Positions 38,831 through 53,142 are shown, counted from the stretch's first letter. The stretch: 64,000 bases of DNA from Hemicentrotus pulcherrimus (GCA_003118195.1 BEXV01000052.1:120219-184218), one strand, 5' to 3'. The notes: generated by a model from the letters alone, not told the origin. Made by a program: numbers and translations.

Positions 38831-41800
38831 AGATAACCAAACTTATTTCTATCCCTTTGTGAAGCGCCTTGATACCAATTATTTCATTCACCTATCACGA
38901 ATAAATGCATCTCAATAGTCTGAATTTCGGTCACATACATTAGCTGTTGCTAGGTGGGACAAACATTATGGCGTGCCCTACTTAACAAACATGTAATTTA
39001 TATGCAATACGCATTCTGACTTTTGAGATACAATTTGTAACAGGTAATTTAAATGATTCGTACCGAGGCACTCAGTAAAAACTTGGTTATGTTACGAAAA
39101 TGGCCTATTCACGGATTGAAGATGGAAAGGGAAGAGGAGAAAAGGGTTAATTTCAATGCATCCATTTGTATCCATGGTAGGTTTCACAATAGGAACAATA
39201 TTATTAACTAGTCGATACTGTTTAGGTTTCTATGATAACGTATATATTATAATTTTGCATGATTAGGTGACCTTATTTTTTTTCATCGAGCCATCCTTTT
39301 TACACTACAAAACAAAGTTAATCCTTTTTTTTTTTTACATATAAAATCATCTAATCAAAATTTCATGAACAAATTTAACTTTGATTGATAAACCTGACAT
39401 AATTGGCAAATTATGTAAATCTGTAATCTGAAAGATTTAATCGGTTTAGGAATTAATCTGAGACAACAAAATGGCCCAAAACTATATTCAAATTTCCCCT
39501 TTTCGTTATATTCAGTGGACATATTCTGTATCATTATTTGTGAATGTGTTCAATACATTTTAAGTAAAATAATGTGCAAGAAGGTTCATGCTACAAGTGT
39601 TCATGAATCAAAAACATAACTTCCATGCTTAGCATGAAATACAATAAAATTAGGTTACATTCATTTTTTTGTCAATTTTCAGCAATAAAAAAAAAAAATC
39701 TTTAGCATTTTATGAATGAATGAAATCTACCGTTTCCGGCAAGATATTCCATATACTTTTCCCATCGGATGCCCGAATTTATTGATGCCTTTAATAAAAA
39801 TCAGATCCATACCTTACATAGCTGTAAAGTTTACTATTATCATGTAACGAAATTTGACATGTTTATACTTAATTTTTCGTAAGATTTGATTAAAATAATC
39901 ATGTGTGAGCTACAATAACTGCGCAGATTATTAAAGACAGTTGTAGAAGATATTTGGTAGAATCGAGTGATATGCTTGTTAAGTGTATACCTGTATAGGG
40001 TAGTAAATCAAGTAATTGTATGAAAGGTTGCAAACGAATGTAGGTGAAGAATCGTAACGGATATTTTTTTTTCCGGAATGTAACCGCCAAACAATTCGAA
40101 TGACTTGAGAATATGTTGTGAAGATAAATTACCGGCCAATGACAAACCTCCCCTCCTGCTAATATTTTATCTGTCGATGAAATTCTCTGGAGGCGGAGCT
40201 CCAATGCATCAGGTGTTAATAATTTTCCATGTATGTTTGAACTATTTATTATGACGTTCCTCACTTCCTTGTTTTTAAATTAATTTACCCTTCTCGAACA
40301 ATGCTTTCGATACACGATAAGTCCTCTTTAAAGGTTGCAGAATAGCATGCGATAAAAGTGACACTAGAAACATATCAATTATACTTTCTTCTTTGTTCCC
40401 TTTATTTCCTTTTAATATCTACTGATGAATAATTACTTTTGTACATCATTTATCATTACTCGGTGTTTTATCCAATCACTTTTATTTTCTCACTTGCTTT
40501 CTGATATAACCTTTACACTTTAACTGATAACAAGTAATTAATCACTGTTTAGTTTCATTGTTTCAACGGAAAGCGTGTCTCAAAATGATTTGAGAAATGT
40601 AAAGATTTAGCAGAGTATTGTCTATAAACACATCCATCGAATAACGTAGGAAGCCTTTATTGTACGTAGATGCTTCCGGTCTCGAATGACTTCTCCAAAG
40701 AAATGATGATAATTTTCTAGCATTTAACCATAAAAATGACAAAGAAAGAGCATTTGAATGAAATCCATTCATTTCAAATTGATTAGCCCACATGCATGCG
40801 GAGACAATGTTCTGAAGTCGTTTATCGCAACTTTTTTCTTGAATTTTTATAATATAGGTCTTCACCTATTGATTATTTTGATATTGTTACAATTTACGTA
40901 CGTTACGGTAAATTGGATCTTACTTTTCATATTTAATATTGAAATGTTTTGATCTAATTCAAAAAAATAATTCAGTTTCAAACTCATTACAAAAAGAACG
41001 ATAATAACAAAGAGTAAGACAAAATAGGGAGGCAATAGGATAATGAACAGAGGTGGATGGGGGAGAGGAAGAGGAAAAAAAAACAAAGAGAGGGTGTGTG
41101 CGTGTGTTCTATGTTCCTCTGTGATAATGGTAGTGTTTTTGTCTTACCCCTCCTTTTTTCTTATCCCTCATTATTCCCCCTCTCCATCTTTCCCTATTTC
41201 TCTCTCCCTCAAACACACACGCGCACTACAAACATACACGCACAAATTCTCTCTTTTTCTCTTCCTCTTCCCATCTCTCTCGATCTAGCCTTTGTAAATA
41301 TTCGTTTTTAAAATCGTTTTATTGGATCAATTTTTTGTTTGTACAGTCTGTGAATGATATTTTGATTTGCAAATGTTAATAGGAATACCCATTATTGAAG
41401 AAAACACAACAATATGAAAAGGTTTTATTTCTTCGGTTAAAAATAAAGAAAAGTCGGCCTACTTATTTCTTTGAGAGTTTTCAAATTCCAGACAAAAAAT
41501 ATTATCTTCCATAATTTTGTGAAACTTACTTTCAATATGATATATAATGTATAATAGCAATATTTGGCCAGTGGGGGTTGGCGCCTTCTACCCAACAAAT
41601 TATCATTTGTGCACCCCAATACAATTTTCTTAATTGTTACAGTCCTATCTTGGAGCGGATAAATGATGAAGGAAAGTGAAACAACTCGATAATGAAACGA
41701 TCTTAAAGAGGGCCTATGAAAGTAGCAGGAAATTAGTTATTGTATATGATGGATAATTGAACGAATGTGTAAGTGATATTTTGTCCATTCTGCGCGAATG

Positions 41801-42811
41801 TCTCATACTGATTTAATTAAATGCGATCGAGAGCACATCGATTACATCTACGCTTCCGTGCAAATAATGCGCTAAAGAAAAGGAGCTAAAAAATATAACT
41901 CTGACAAGATAAAATATAAGTTGGTAATAATATTTACTAATGTTTGCTACTATCCTATTTCCGTTTATCAAATATTATTGAACTGTAGTCATTCACTAAA
42001 TGAATCGATAAATTAATATAATTAATAATACCCAATTGATCAAGAACAAGTATGGGTAATTTATGCCCGCACCAATCAAGGCTACTGTATGACAATGATC
42101 AATTCATAGATAGAGAATCATACATACAAGTACATCAGTAACAATTAATAAATGAGTTTTATTGTTCATTTAATTGATTTTGCGTGAACAATTAACCTTA
42201 ATAGGGCTAGTATTTGTATCATTTAATTTCCAGTGTAAGCTGATGTTCCTTTGTTGTTGCTGTTGATTTTTATTATTATTCCGATCATTACTGCTTTAAT
42301 TTTTAAGATTAACGATGGGATAAAGAGAATTATTGTTTTCTTTTATATCAGTTAGTATCAATATTGTTCACCCTATTTCATTGCAACTTAAGACAACATA
42401 CTAGGGATGTTGTTTGAGCATAATTAAAAAAATATGACAATTTGTGGAAATTTGTATAGGCCTAAGATCTTAAAAATTATGTTAGTGAAATTAACGAAAG
42501 ATTATCACAAATTGCTTGTTGTTTTTGTTGTAATAATAAAAAAAAATGACGTCCATCTCGTTGTTCATTGGGGCCACCTGCGGCCCCTTATGAAAAAAAG
42601 GATCATCGGTATATCTCCTACGGTCCATGAGCGCTTTCGATCAGGCTGTTTTTCCCCCTCTAATCCTAAACATGGCTCGATGTTTATCGTATTTAGAGAA
42701 TCTTACATCATAACTTTAATCATATTGATTATAAAAGTTAGAAGATTTCAATTCAAGAAACTTGTGTAAGATTTCGATCGTCTTTGTCAGATAACTTTTT
42801 TGTTGTTGTCT

Positions 42812-42840
42812 GTTTTGTTTGTTTGTTTGTTTGTTTGTTT
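42812..42840. repeat. (GTTT)n microsatellite
   Basis: Seven GTTT units, just left of a GC-richer island at 42900-43200. Confidence 0.9.
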
Positions 42841-42899
42841 ATGTTTTTGCTTTTATTATAGTCTGTCTTATTCTATCTCAGTCGCTTCCAAGTTTTTAA

Positions 42900-43210
42900 A
42901 CAAAATCTGAGGTCACAGAGCGGCCAAAACAAAATGGCCGTCTCTTGTTCATATAGACTGGCGGACGAACAAACATATAAGTTACACGCCATTATCAGTG
43001 TCTTGTTATTCTCGCCTTTCTCGAGATAACGCGCCTTGTTTCATCGAATCCTTGTTTGACGGTTCGGCCGCATCACACGGACCGCCTGTCTGATAAGAGC
43101 CCGTAGAAACTCCCAGCTTGGCGGTCTCTACGTTCAAACAGGTCTTGGCCCAAGGTGAACAAATACAGTCCTCTTGGCATCTCAAACGATGAGATCATCA
43201 AATAACAAGG
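42900..43210. promoter_or_regulatory. Candidate regulatory module (strongest composition island in the intergenic region)
   Basis: A clear GC-richer island without a meaningful open frame. Visible words are AGGTCA (42910-42915, nuclear-receptor half site), a CGGCCA/TGGCCG inverted pair spanning 42921-42940, forkhead-type AACAAACA (42968-42975) and GATA-type TGATAAG (43091-43097). FoxA and GATA factors are known gut regulators, which suits a neighbour of Xlox, but the target gene is unknown. Confidence 0.35.
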
Positions 43211-44693
43211 TTTTTATCTATTTTTTTCTTCTCCTTCTTCTTTTCTTCCTTTGTGGGGGGAGTTGTCCCGCCGGAAATCGAATGATTTACAACTTTGCTG
43301 TGTGATTAGACAACTAACATAGTTTTATAGGCGGTTAGATTATCTTAGGCAGTTAACTTGTGATTAGTAATGAATTACAGTCCTATTTTTGTACAATAGT
43401 TACTTATTGGTCCCATTATGCGGACATTAATATGTAAGCTTTAATCGTGTTTTCGGCAGTTTTGTGCCTTGAGTTAATAGTGTAGGCTTTCTATCTAGTT
43501 TACGACATGGTGTTCCATCCCATATGTTGATAGTAACACGGTCGTAATTGCAAGACCTAATTTACCCACTGACATTTTAAAAAACATCTTTTCGAATTTC
43601 CTCTGTGAAAACTAAAAGTCTTTCCGATGCAATTTAAAATGGTGCCGTGTTTAATCGTTCTGAAATCTAACAACTTCCATTTATTCGTTAAATGTGAAAC
43701 TCACCGCCATAAAGATAATTTTCATCATGCTTATTGTTCACGAAAGGAGACTGAAACTACCCGTAACGGTTATTCAGAACTCTGATAGTGGAATTCCAGT
43801 GAGCTGTAATGATCATTAATGACCTCATTAGTTTAAGACACCGTAAAAATGAAAATGTTCTTGTCCTTCCTATCGACCCTTGAATAAAGAGAAAATAACT
43901 TTAACTACATATTTTGTTTGTAACAAATCAAACTCCCAACTTTGCTTCATTCGGAAACTAAAACTAATATTGCATCTGTTCAAGAACTACCCGATATCAA
44001 CGACTTTCAGCAATCCTTTCAGCTTTCATTTATCCATCACGCATTAATCTAAGATCTTTAAAAACGAGAGAGATATGGAGAGATATCATCAATTTGATTA
44101 TTAACAAATAAAGTTTCTGTTTAATAAGCTAGTAACAAACTTTATGATTATGTTTTTGCTCATCTCAGTTCCTTTTTTGAATATTATTTATCGATGCTTG
44201 ATTGCTTTTTATGTGACGAGTGGAATGTAAATTGTTTTGTTTACATGAAGAACCTTAAAATTAATTTTAAAATATACGCGGTATTAGCTGCAGACAACAT
44301 ACTTCTTTGTATCATTATTGTCTGTCATACTTTGAATGTGATTTTATGAGTTACTTCCAAGCATTGTATTCCCTCCTTCTTGAAAGCTCTTACATTTCCG
44401 AAATAATTATGAAAGATATTTTAAATCTAACAATGAGAACAAGAATGGAATTTGATCATAATCAAAGCTATATGGCATGTAATATGTTCATCTGAGAGGG
44501 TTTGAAAGTCTGTCATCCCAGATTGCTAAAGTTGTCATGTTTGCAGCCATGCAAAGGTTTTTTGTGTGTGGCTTTTTTAAACTCATTTCACATCGATTAG
44601 TTCAGCATTGGTCGAACTGAAAGAGAACATACTTGAAGTTTACCAAAGCAAAGGCATGATACAGAATCATGTCCAGTTCTTCGTAGATTGCTA

Positions 44694-45322
44694 TGCAGTG
44701 TGAGTTTTAAAAACAAGTTTACATCTAGAAAGTTGCTTATTATTTTAAAAATCATCTATGGACAATAAATTATTGTACATCTTATCAAAGAGCGTTTTAT
44801 CCCAAATCATTTGGTATCATTTGTGTGGGGAATGTTTTCACGCTTGGATAAACAGGAGACATTGTTTAAGAGTGTGCAAAAATCGACTTGCGCCAGTCAT
44901 ACTTATGTGATGCTTGAATAAAACAATTGGGAATTTGATATTAATTCGGTCTTTGCAGATCCAAATAACATACCTAACAAAATCAATTATGCCACACATA
45001 TCAAATATCGAATATCAAATATCAAAGAACATTTGTGCGCGTGTGTGTGTCTTTGCTTCTGCAAGAAATCATATGCAATGCATCTCATTTGATACATTCA
45101 ATTCATTCTCTCACTTAAATACTTTTGCGCAAATCAATTTTTGCACTCTCGCAAACAACGTCTCTTGTTCATCCAAGCGTGAAAACATACCACACAAAAA
45201 TGATACCAAACGATTCGGGATACAACACTCTTTCAAAACATGTATGATAACCTTTCGTTCATTGCTGACCATAGAATTAAATGACAATTATCTGAGTGTA
45301 AACTTTTGTTGGACTCACAAGG
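44694..45322 (+). mobile_element. Non-autonomous long-TIR element (mariner-like ends), copy 1
   Basis: The element begins near CAGTGTGAGTTTTAAAAACA and ends in AAACTTTTGTTGGACTCACA. The arms pair over roughly 200 bases, including CACGCTTGGATAAACAGGAG against CTCTTGTTCATCCAAGCGTG. There is a TA at each boundary. The centre has no transposase; the open frame that crosses it is accidental. The CAGTGTGAGTC terminus and TA flanks suggest a Tc1/mariner relative. Copy 2 lies 1.2 kb away in opposite orientation. Confidence 0.72.
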
Positions 45323-46554
45323 TATACCGTAACTCGCAAATTAGATAATTTTATTGTCTTCCAATACCATTGACGTTTAAAATGCACTTTTAATGTTGTA
45401 ATGAACTGATAGTCAATTTATTGACACAGTTAAGCTATGTGATCTACTTAACATAATCATGATTATTTTCCAAAATTAAGTTGACTCCATCTGGCCCCAC
45501 CCCAAGCTTTGCGGGAGTTTAGTCGCTATATTGCTCCGAGTTACACCCTCCTTCTCCACGGTTTGTCATTAGTTGTTAGACATGGCATGTCTATGAGTAA
45601 ATGGAACCAACGAACTATTTCACCCCGAAATTTCGCTTTTTGTCACATTCATAAAAGATGGAAAATTCTATTATCAGACTAACTTTAACGTAACATCATC
45701 CAAAAACACATTCAGAAGCTGGTATAGATTATGGTTATTAAATCTTCTACTGATGAATGTTAAAGCTTTGTTTTTAACTTGTTACACGAATTATGCGTTC
45801 CATCAGCTTTGCATACGCGTATGACATTTTTGAAATAGAAATTACGTTTTCCGAGATGACATCTTTTTTCCTAACCATTTAGCTTCGAAAAATCGCTATG
45901 ACCCCAAGATCAAATAACTTTTACTCTATTCAATATTTTTCTTTTTAATATCAACTAAGATAGGTCAACAGTTACTATTGGCTAGGATTTGTTTGAATCT
46001 TTATACATATTTATACATATTTATATCCAACCTATGCATCGATTGCTTTGGGGAGATCGAGTTCTAGCTTTATCATATAACGACGTTATATTTATAACAA
46101 GAAACAAATTTAGTGATATCAATATTCAAAAAGTTATATCTCAGTCGAGTTGAAAAACATTGCACTAAACTTATAAAGAGTATATTTTGATACATTTTTT
46201 ATATTTTGGATTTCAGAGTGTACGTTTCGATCGTGTTGACTATATCAAGTCATTTTTATATGAAATAGATATATTTGAAGAAAAAAAACTATAGAAACAA
46301 TGCATGCACGCAATGCACTTTCCATTAATAAAAATTACATTTTTGTAAAGTTGTTTTCGATAGTGAGAGATTTGAGTATCCGTTTATCACTGCTGAGGAC
46401 ATGTAAGAGCATTAGTTGAAGTTTCGAACTATTAAACATCTCAATCTGCAATGTGATCTTTACAAAATAGCACGCTAGTGAATTGTTGGATATTTAGGTT
46501 ATATTAAGCTATTGTAAAAGGAAACATAAGTGAAAAGCCAGTGTATAATCTATA

Positions 46555-47250
46555 CCCGCGTGAGTCAAAAAAAAGTTTACACCTAAAAAATTGGTAATTA
46601 TTTTAAAAATCATCTATGAACAGTAAGTTATTCTACATCTTATGAGTGTTTTATCCCAAATCAGGGATATGCGAGTTAAAAACACCTCCCTGCCCAAATC
46701 ATTTGGTATCATTTGTGTGTGGTATGTGTTCGCGCTTGGATGAACAGGAGGGATTGTTCGCGAGAGTGCAAAAAACGACTTACCCCAAAGTAATGCCTAC
46801 AGTATGTGTTATGCTGGGATTAGCGGAGTGACAAAATGAATTGAATGTATCAAATGAAATGCATTGCAGATGCTTTTTGCAGAAGCAAAGTCACACGTAC
46901 AACACACACGCGCACAAATTTCGTTGATATTTGATATTCTATATTTGATATGTGTGGCATGATTAATTTCGTTAAGGATGTTATCTGGAACTGCAAAGAC
47001 CGAATTAATGACCTATTCCCAATTGTTTTATTCAAACATCACATAAGCAACTTTGGCGCAAGTCGATTCTTGCACTATCACAAACAATGCCTCCTGTTCA
47101 TCCAAGCGTGAACACATACCACACAAAATAAACTAAATGATTCGAGATAAAACACTCTTTCATAAGATGTATAATAATTCACTGTTCATAGATGATTTTT
47201 AAAATAATTAGCAATTTTCTAGGTGTAAACTTTTTTTTTGACTCACACTG
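46555..47250 (-). mobile_element. Non-autonomous long-TIR element (mariner-like ends), copy 2, inverted
   Basis: Read on the minus strand it begins CAGTGTGAGTC, followed by a poly-A run and GTTTACACCTAG, and aligns with copy 1 throughout, including the internal AATTCGGTCTTTGCAG and GCAATGCAT words. TA lies on both flanks (46553-46554 and 47251-47252). It carries an extra insertion of about 30 bases near 46663-46698. No coding capacity is visible. Confidence 0.74.
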
Positions 47251-50200
47251 TACATTTACTTAAAAAAAACTTGTACATAACCTTGTGTACTGCAAGAAAA
47301 AAAACGTTGTGTCAAAATACGTGTAATAAGATTTAGAAAATACCCCAATCTATATATCATTATACGTCTTAAATTGTCAGAATATTATATGAATCAATTC
47401 ACTACTGGATTTTTTAATAATGTTTTTGGTCGTGTGATTAAACGCAGTTTTTGACAAGGATACAATATGTTAGTTGCTGAAAATATTACTGACTATGGTT
47501 TAGTGATTAAAGCTAACGAATAACAAAAAGAAAAACAAATCAAATGGGGTAATGCGAAAAGTAGCCGTAGATGGAAATAACTGAGAAAACATAATTAAAT
47601 CAAGGAGTATGATTGAATAAAGGAGCAAATCTACCTTAAATAAGAATTCAAAAAATAAATAGTGACATGAATATTGGAGAGATCGTGTAATAGATCTGTG
47701 TCAATGAGAACGATTGAAATTATAAGAAAGGGACTGAGGAAAATGATTTGGTAAAAAGAGAATAATTAGGATTAAGTGCACGTCTGTACAACGTTTTTGT
47801 GGCAAATACACAAGTCACTCTGCTTTGTTTTTGTCAGGTTACAAGACTTCCCGATTGCCGATGATAAAAACAAAATAAATCCTTCCTTATTACGCAACGG
47901 ATTAGAACTTGAATACATAGATTTACGAACCATAAGTATTTATAAATCTTCTCGTTTGTTACACATCGGAAGTTGTTTATTGGTGATGAATCAATTAAGT
48001 AGCGGTGGAATTTGATAGGTTTTGTCAAAGTCTTATCCTGAGCGTTGGTTTGCCTCTGTATAAATACGATATGCATGTAAATGGTCTTCTTTACCTTTTA
48101 TCATTATAGCTTACGACAAGGATTATTTCTCTATTCGAAATCTAAAAAGTGAGTCGTTCATCATGCACTAATACCGTATGCAAACGAGAAGTTGCTCGAA
48201 ATATCATACAATTTTACATTATTTCAAGTTCTGAATTTTGTTGAACCTAACGGATAATTGCGATTTGTTACATTATATTTCCTGGTGGAAAATATACAAA
48301 ACATAAAGACCTATCACATAATTATACAAATTTTCATCGAACGAACATTTCCTTTTCTTTTAATAGGGAGATAAATGTTGTTGTCACGTTTAAGAAATAA
48401 ACTCCTTTGCTAAATGAAGGTATCTATGCAAACGAATGTTGAAAATTTACATTAATGAAATTCTCGAACATGATGACATTTGTGGTTTTATTATGTCAGG
48501 TTTATCATGACCCAAAACTAAAAATATCTATATAAAGAAAAACAATCGCACTTGTACCATTAACAAGGAAATGCTATTCGATGGTTTCATATACTAAATT
48601 AAGACAGTTTTCAGATGCTCTCCACTAGAAATCAAATGTGTAAAAAAGAATTGGCAAAATGATCAAAAGATATGATTTATTTTTTACTTTACATCACAAT
48701 GGCTCATTACTCTTTTCCATGAAAACAAGTAGTAGATATTTGTCAACTCATATTTGACACTAGATAATGTATTTGTTGTTCAAAAACATAACAAAAACGC
48801 ATTTAAACAAAAAAGCAGATTGTGAGCAATCAATGTAACAGACATTAAAATATAGTATTTTATAATTTATTAATTTGTGATTATTTATTCATGATTTATG
48901 CATGGTATAATACATAATATAATTAGCAGCCAGTGGCTAAATTATTCATATTGTACAAGCAAGCGTTACAAATACGTACAAATACAATATCAAACATGTT
49001 AAAAATATACAAACGCCAGATAAATTATTATCATTCTTTACGATACTCACTGCTGAGTCTGAACATATCAATGTTTCTTTAGTATACAGTGTAAAATAGA
49101 AATTGGAAATTATTGGAAATTATTTTTCGCGAGGACCGAAGAGGGTTGCTAAGGAAAAAAAGTTCTGTGTTGCATCTTCGATTCTTATGAGCCGAATTCG
49201 AATACAGGAAAGTGCAAGTTACTCTTCTTATTAATGTCCGTGTCAAATTAACCTCTTTTCACAAAAAGTTAAAACCTTTTTAATTTTTAAATTCCTTTTA
49301 ACGCTACATGATACAGATTCTTAGTTTATAATGGAGAATAAATTGCAGTTTTAGTTTTAATGTGAAATGTCACGCTTTTGTATTCTTACGAGGGCATTTT
49401 TAATGTGTCATCCAGATTCTTATGTATTATATTTCGCTTGTTTAGAATTACATTTGTAGCTGAACAACATCTCCTTCAATTTCTTTAAATCATCGATATT
49501 TATTACATAGACACGTGACACAGAACATATTTAATAAATTAGAAATCAACAATGATAGGCTCATAATTTGCAAGCATCTTATTTTAAGCCCCATTCATGC
49601 ATACAATTCGCTGTTTTGTGAATATTTAACTTAGTTCACTTGTAAAAATGTGTTATCACATCTTTCACTATGAATGAAGTTTACATTTCTATACACTAAA
49701 AGGTGTGTTTTATGGAAATGAAAATATTGTACACTATCATACACGAATTCTCTTTTGAGTATTATAAGATTTTCGTTTAAAGTACATGTAAGTCTAACCT
49801 TTAACGAAAATGTATATTCATTTCAATAATACAAGGCCTTTCATTTTTTTACATATTTTATGCATCCTGAAACAAAAGAGTGGGTATTCTGTCCTAGGAT
49901 CCTGTTCATAAAGTAAGACAGTACAGAAATTTACACCATGCATGAAATAAGATAGAGGTCGTGCTTTATATAATTATGATTTAATTAAAAACAAGTTTGC
50001 ATTATTCGGCAGCCTGTGGAGAGTAGCCCATTATTTAAAAACATCGCAGTCATTTGTTTTCTTTTTCAATTTATCTTGTAAAATAATCGCACTTTTGTAT
50101 CGATCTTAATATTATGAATTTGTATTTCTTGTTATTCTTCATTATTTTCATTTCTATGTTGACCTTGTAAGTATTAATGTCTACTCGCATCAATCGTAGC

Positions 50201-52736
50201 TTGTGGTATACCACGCTCTCTTCCTTGTCACGTATTTCTTCTTGGTGTTTCTCAAAATGATTGATTGGGGGAATAAATATTTCTATTCCTTACTAATTCT
50301 GTACTATATATAGTACAACATGACATTTAGGTGACATTCCTGAGTATACATCCACTCAGGATTTTGACAAGGATGAGTGTGGTCCTGAGATCCTGGTTCT
50401 GGTATAAAATTGTATTACTCCCTTTAAGGTTTATGCTCCGATTTAATAGCTTAGCGAAAATGAAAGTGATTGATTGTGTATCAATATATCTTTTTAGAAC
50501 TGCTTGAAAAAAAAATCAGAAAGTTCAAGTGAAGCAATTTTTCATTTGTTTGTTTGTTTTATTTTGTTTAAATTTTTCAAATAAACTTACGGAAACATGG
50601 ACATGTATGCCTAAGTCTCTTCATTTTGTTTTTCTGTCTTTACCCTGTTCTTTTTTGTTGTTATCTTCTAGTAAGTTTGCACTTCGTCCTGCAAAATGTT
50701 TAGCGATACCTTTAAAATTACGATAGTCGGACAGCAATTATACGTGTTTATGGCATTATTATTGGCCTATATCAAGACATAAATATTCAACCCAATCTTA
50801 ACCGATAACTATTTCTGTACAGCTGATTGCCCATTTTAATCCACAGGAAAAACAATGAACATCTTTTTTCCTATCAAATAGCACATCAAAAGATTTCATT
50901 CCGTTAAAAGAAATAATATTATCGTTGACTTAACAAGCTCACGATCAGCATTAATGTATCACCATGTATGAGCATCAGGGTTTTTACGCAGCTTTTAACC
51001 GCTTTACAATACACAATACCAATACCAATAAATAAAATCAATCAAACAATACCAATGAGAATGAGAATCGGTTTAGGAACAAAAGATCGACGAAATGTAC
51101 GACAGTCCGTCCAACCCTGATCCGCTGACAAGAAAGATAGAGGCATCATTATCATGACTTTTCCTAAAATTATTTTTGAATTACCCACTGCTGAGTATAT
51201 CTTTGCTAAGATTTTAGAAACAAACTGATACCTAATAAACATTATCATACTGTATGAATTTGAATTTGAATTTTACTAGTAACGTTCATTCAATAAACAT
51301 GAAGATTTTGTTTCACAAAACATATATAAAACAATGATATAAACAAGAAAATCAACGAGTGGTATAGTTTCACGAGTAATCATAAATTAACAATAGACAT
51401 TGTAGCTTGTATGTATAATCTAATGTAGAGAATTATGTCTGTATTGTCTAAGGTTTACACTCAGGCGTTCTATCGCAGAGTTAAGTCTTTTCTTTCGAGA
51501 ATAGAAAATTTGAAATAATCAAAATCCATTTCAGTAAGGTGTGAAACATTACGTAGAGGATGTACAACAAGTGTTATTTTTTTTTAGTACGAATGCCCCA
51601 TTATGTACTTTAAAGTCGTGATAAACCATGATAAATTTCAAGGTCATGTTGATCGGTGAGCTTAGCCAGAGCCGAAACTCTCCGGGTGGAGGTTTTCGAC
51701 GTTTCCGCTACGGCTCAGAATACTCCACCCCTGCAGAATCTGAATGTGTAAAGCTCAATATAATATGATTGAATCAATACCATTTCGTCCCTCAGTAATT
51801 AATCCACAAAGTTTTGTGTTTCATTCTTAAAGTTGCAAAATATCAGATGAACGTTTTGCTTATTATAGATTTATTTTCATCTCACTTCTTAAGATCCATA
51901 TCGTTATTATGCTAATAGCAAAATAAAAACGTTGCCCAGTTAAATGTTGTATAGAGTATCATTTCTCAACCAAAAACCCAGAAAAAGTGTTGCATAAAGG
52001 GTATCTTAAAAGTATTTGCTGTTTTGTTGAGGGCTTTATTGAGGACAGCAGCTATTAAGCCCAATCGAAATGACTAATACGAATGGATTTATCACTTGAG
52101 TCAAAACGATTTACCACTGAGTGCAATCAATTAACGAACAATTAAACAAGTATGAAAGATGTAAAGCAATCAAATTATATTAATTACCGATACATATTTT
52201 AATCCCAACTCAGTTCGTTCTCATTCTCGAAACTCGATTTCAGAATTGTTATCCTCCTTTGAATATATTAATTGTTTTCTTTGTATAGATTTGCTCTCAC
52301 AAAGCCATGTTTAAATTCAATATTGGATGGACACTGCTTTGTTGATTTCGTCTTAAAGACACACTGCCATCGTAATGGGTTGATTAATAATAGGCACAAA
52401 ACAACAAAGATAAGTATGAAAAGAGAAAATGAGATAAAACGCCATTTCTTATGAAAATATAGCGAGTTTACCTAAGCGAACTCAAGATTGAAAGCCTTAA
52501 ATCAACTTTTGTTATGCGGGATTTATGTCAAATTAAAGATGATATGTTTTTGTTAATTGCAAAATTCAGTTTGTTAAATGTAAAATCGCCTTTGTAGGAC
52601 GGAGTAAAGAATAATATATGAATTATAACAAACCATCTTAGAAGGAAAGAAATCTGAAAACGAATGAAAAGACAACAAATTGTTTCAAAAAAGGTCTGCT
52701 TTATATATAAAAACAGAGAATATTCATAAACTAAAA
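47251..52736. other. Gene-free AT-rich DNA
   Basis: No exon recognised on either strand and few repeats. The only notable feature is the GC-rich interleaved inverted repeat at 51.67-51.73 kb. Confidence 0.55.
51669..51730. repeat. Interleaved inverted repeats in a GC-rich patch
   Basis: GAGCCG (51669-51674) pairs with CGGCTC (51711-51716), and GGGTGGAG (51684-51691) pairs with CTCCACCC (51723-51730). The two pairs interleave and do not nest. The patch is GC-rich in an AT-rich setting and may be the end of an unknown repeat. Confidence 0.5.
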
Positions 52737-52824
52737 TTGATATTGTAATTCATAAATATCACAAGAATCATATCTGATATAGTAATGATATAATTCTTGT
52801 GATATTTATGAATTACACTATCAA
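52737..52824. repeat. Long hairpin: 38-bp arms, 12-base loop
   Basis: The left arm 52737-52774 and right arm 52787-52824 are complementary with two mismatches by my reading. The core TAATTCATAAATATCACAAG in the left arm pairs exactly with CTTGTGATATTTATGAATTA in the right. It may be a small foldback element or, if transcribed, a miRNA-precursor-like structure; no known mature miRNA sequence is recognised. Confidence 0.85.
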
Positions 52825-53142
52825 TACACTATTCATTCATTTGAGGCCTATGGCAATATTAATGTAGAAGGTCAGTAGTCCCAATACAAAGATTTTAATT
52901 GATAATCATTTTTCAAAGAAGTATGTAAAAGTTATTTTAAATGGTTGTAAAGAGAATATTGCAGGAAGGGTAACCAGACGAATCTCTATTCGCGCTTTAA
53001 CCTAACTGACATTATGCAGCGGCCTTGAATACGGCCTTCTTCGACCCTGCAGTGTAATATGTCAGACTTACAGACATAACATGAAATCAGTTTTACTTGA
53101 GGTGACATGTATACGGTCTCCAGACATAGCTACATTCATTCT

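Larger units (their letters stand above)
33596..44693. other. Gene-free intergenic DNA
   Basis: About 11 kb with no recognised exon. It holds the 146-bp duplication, the poly-C run, the degenerate array at 38.4-38.8 kb, a GTTT microsatellite and the island at 42.9-43.2 kb. A purine-rich, G-rich segment at 37870-38350 has an 80-codon open frame without recognisable domains. Confidence 0.5.

Noticed and set aside
44914..45348. 144-codon open frame
   Set aside because: It sits inside a non-autonomous inverted-repeat element, matches no transposase, and the inverted second copy does not keep it open.
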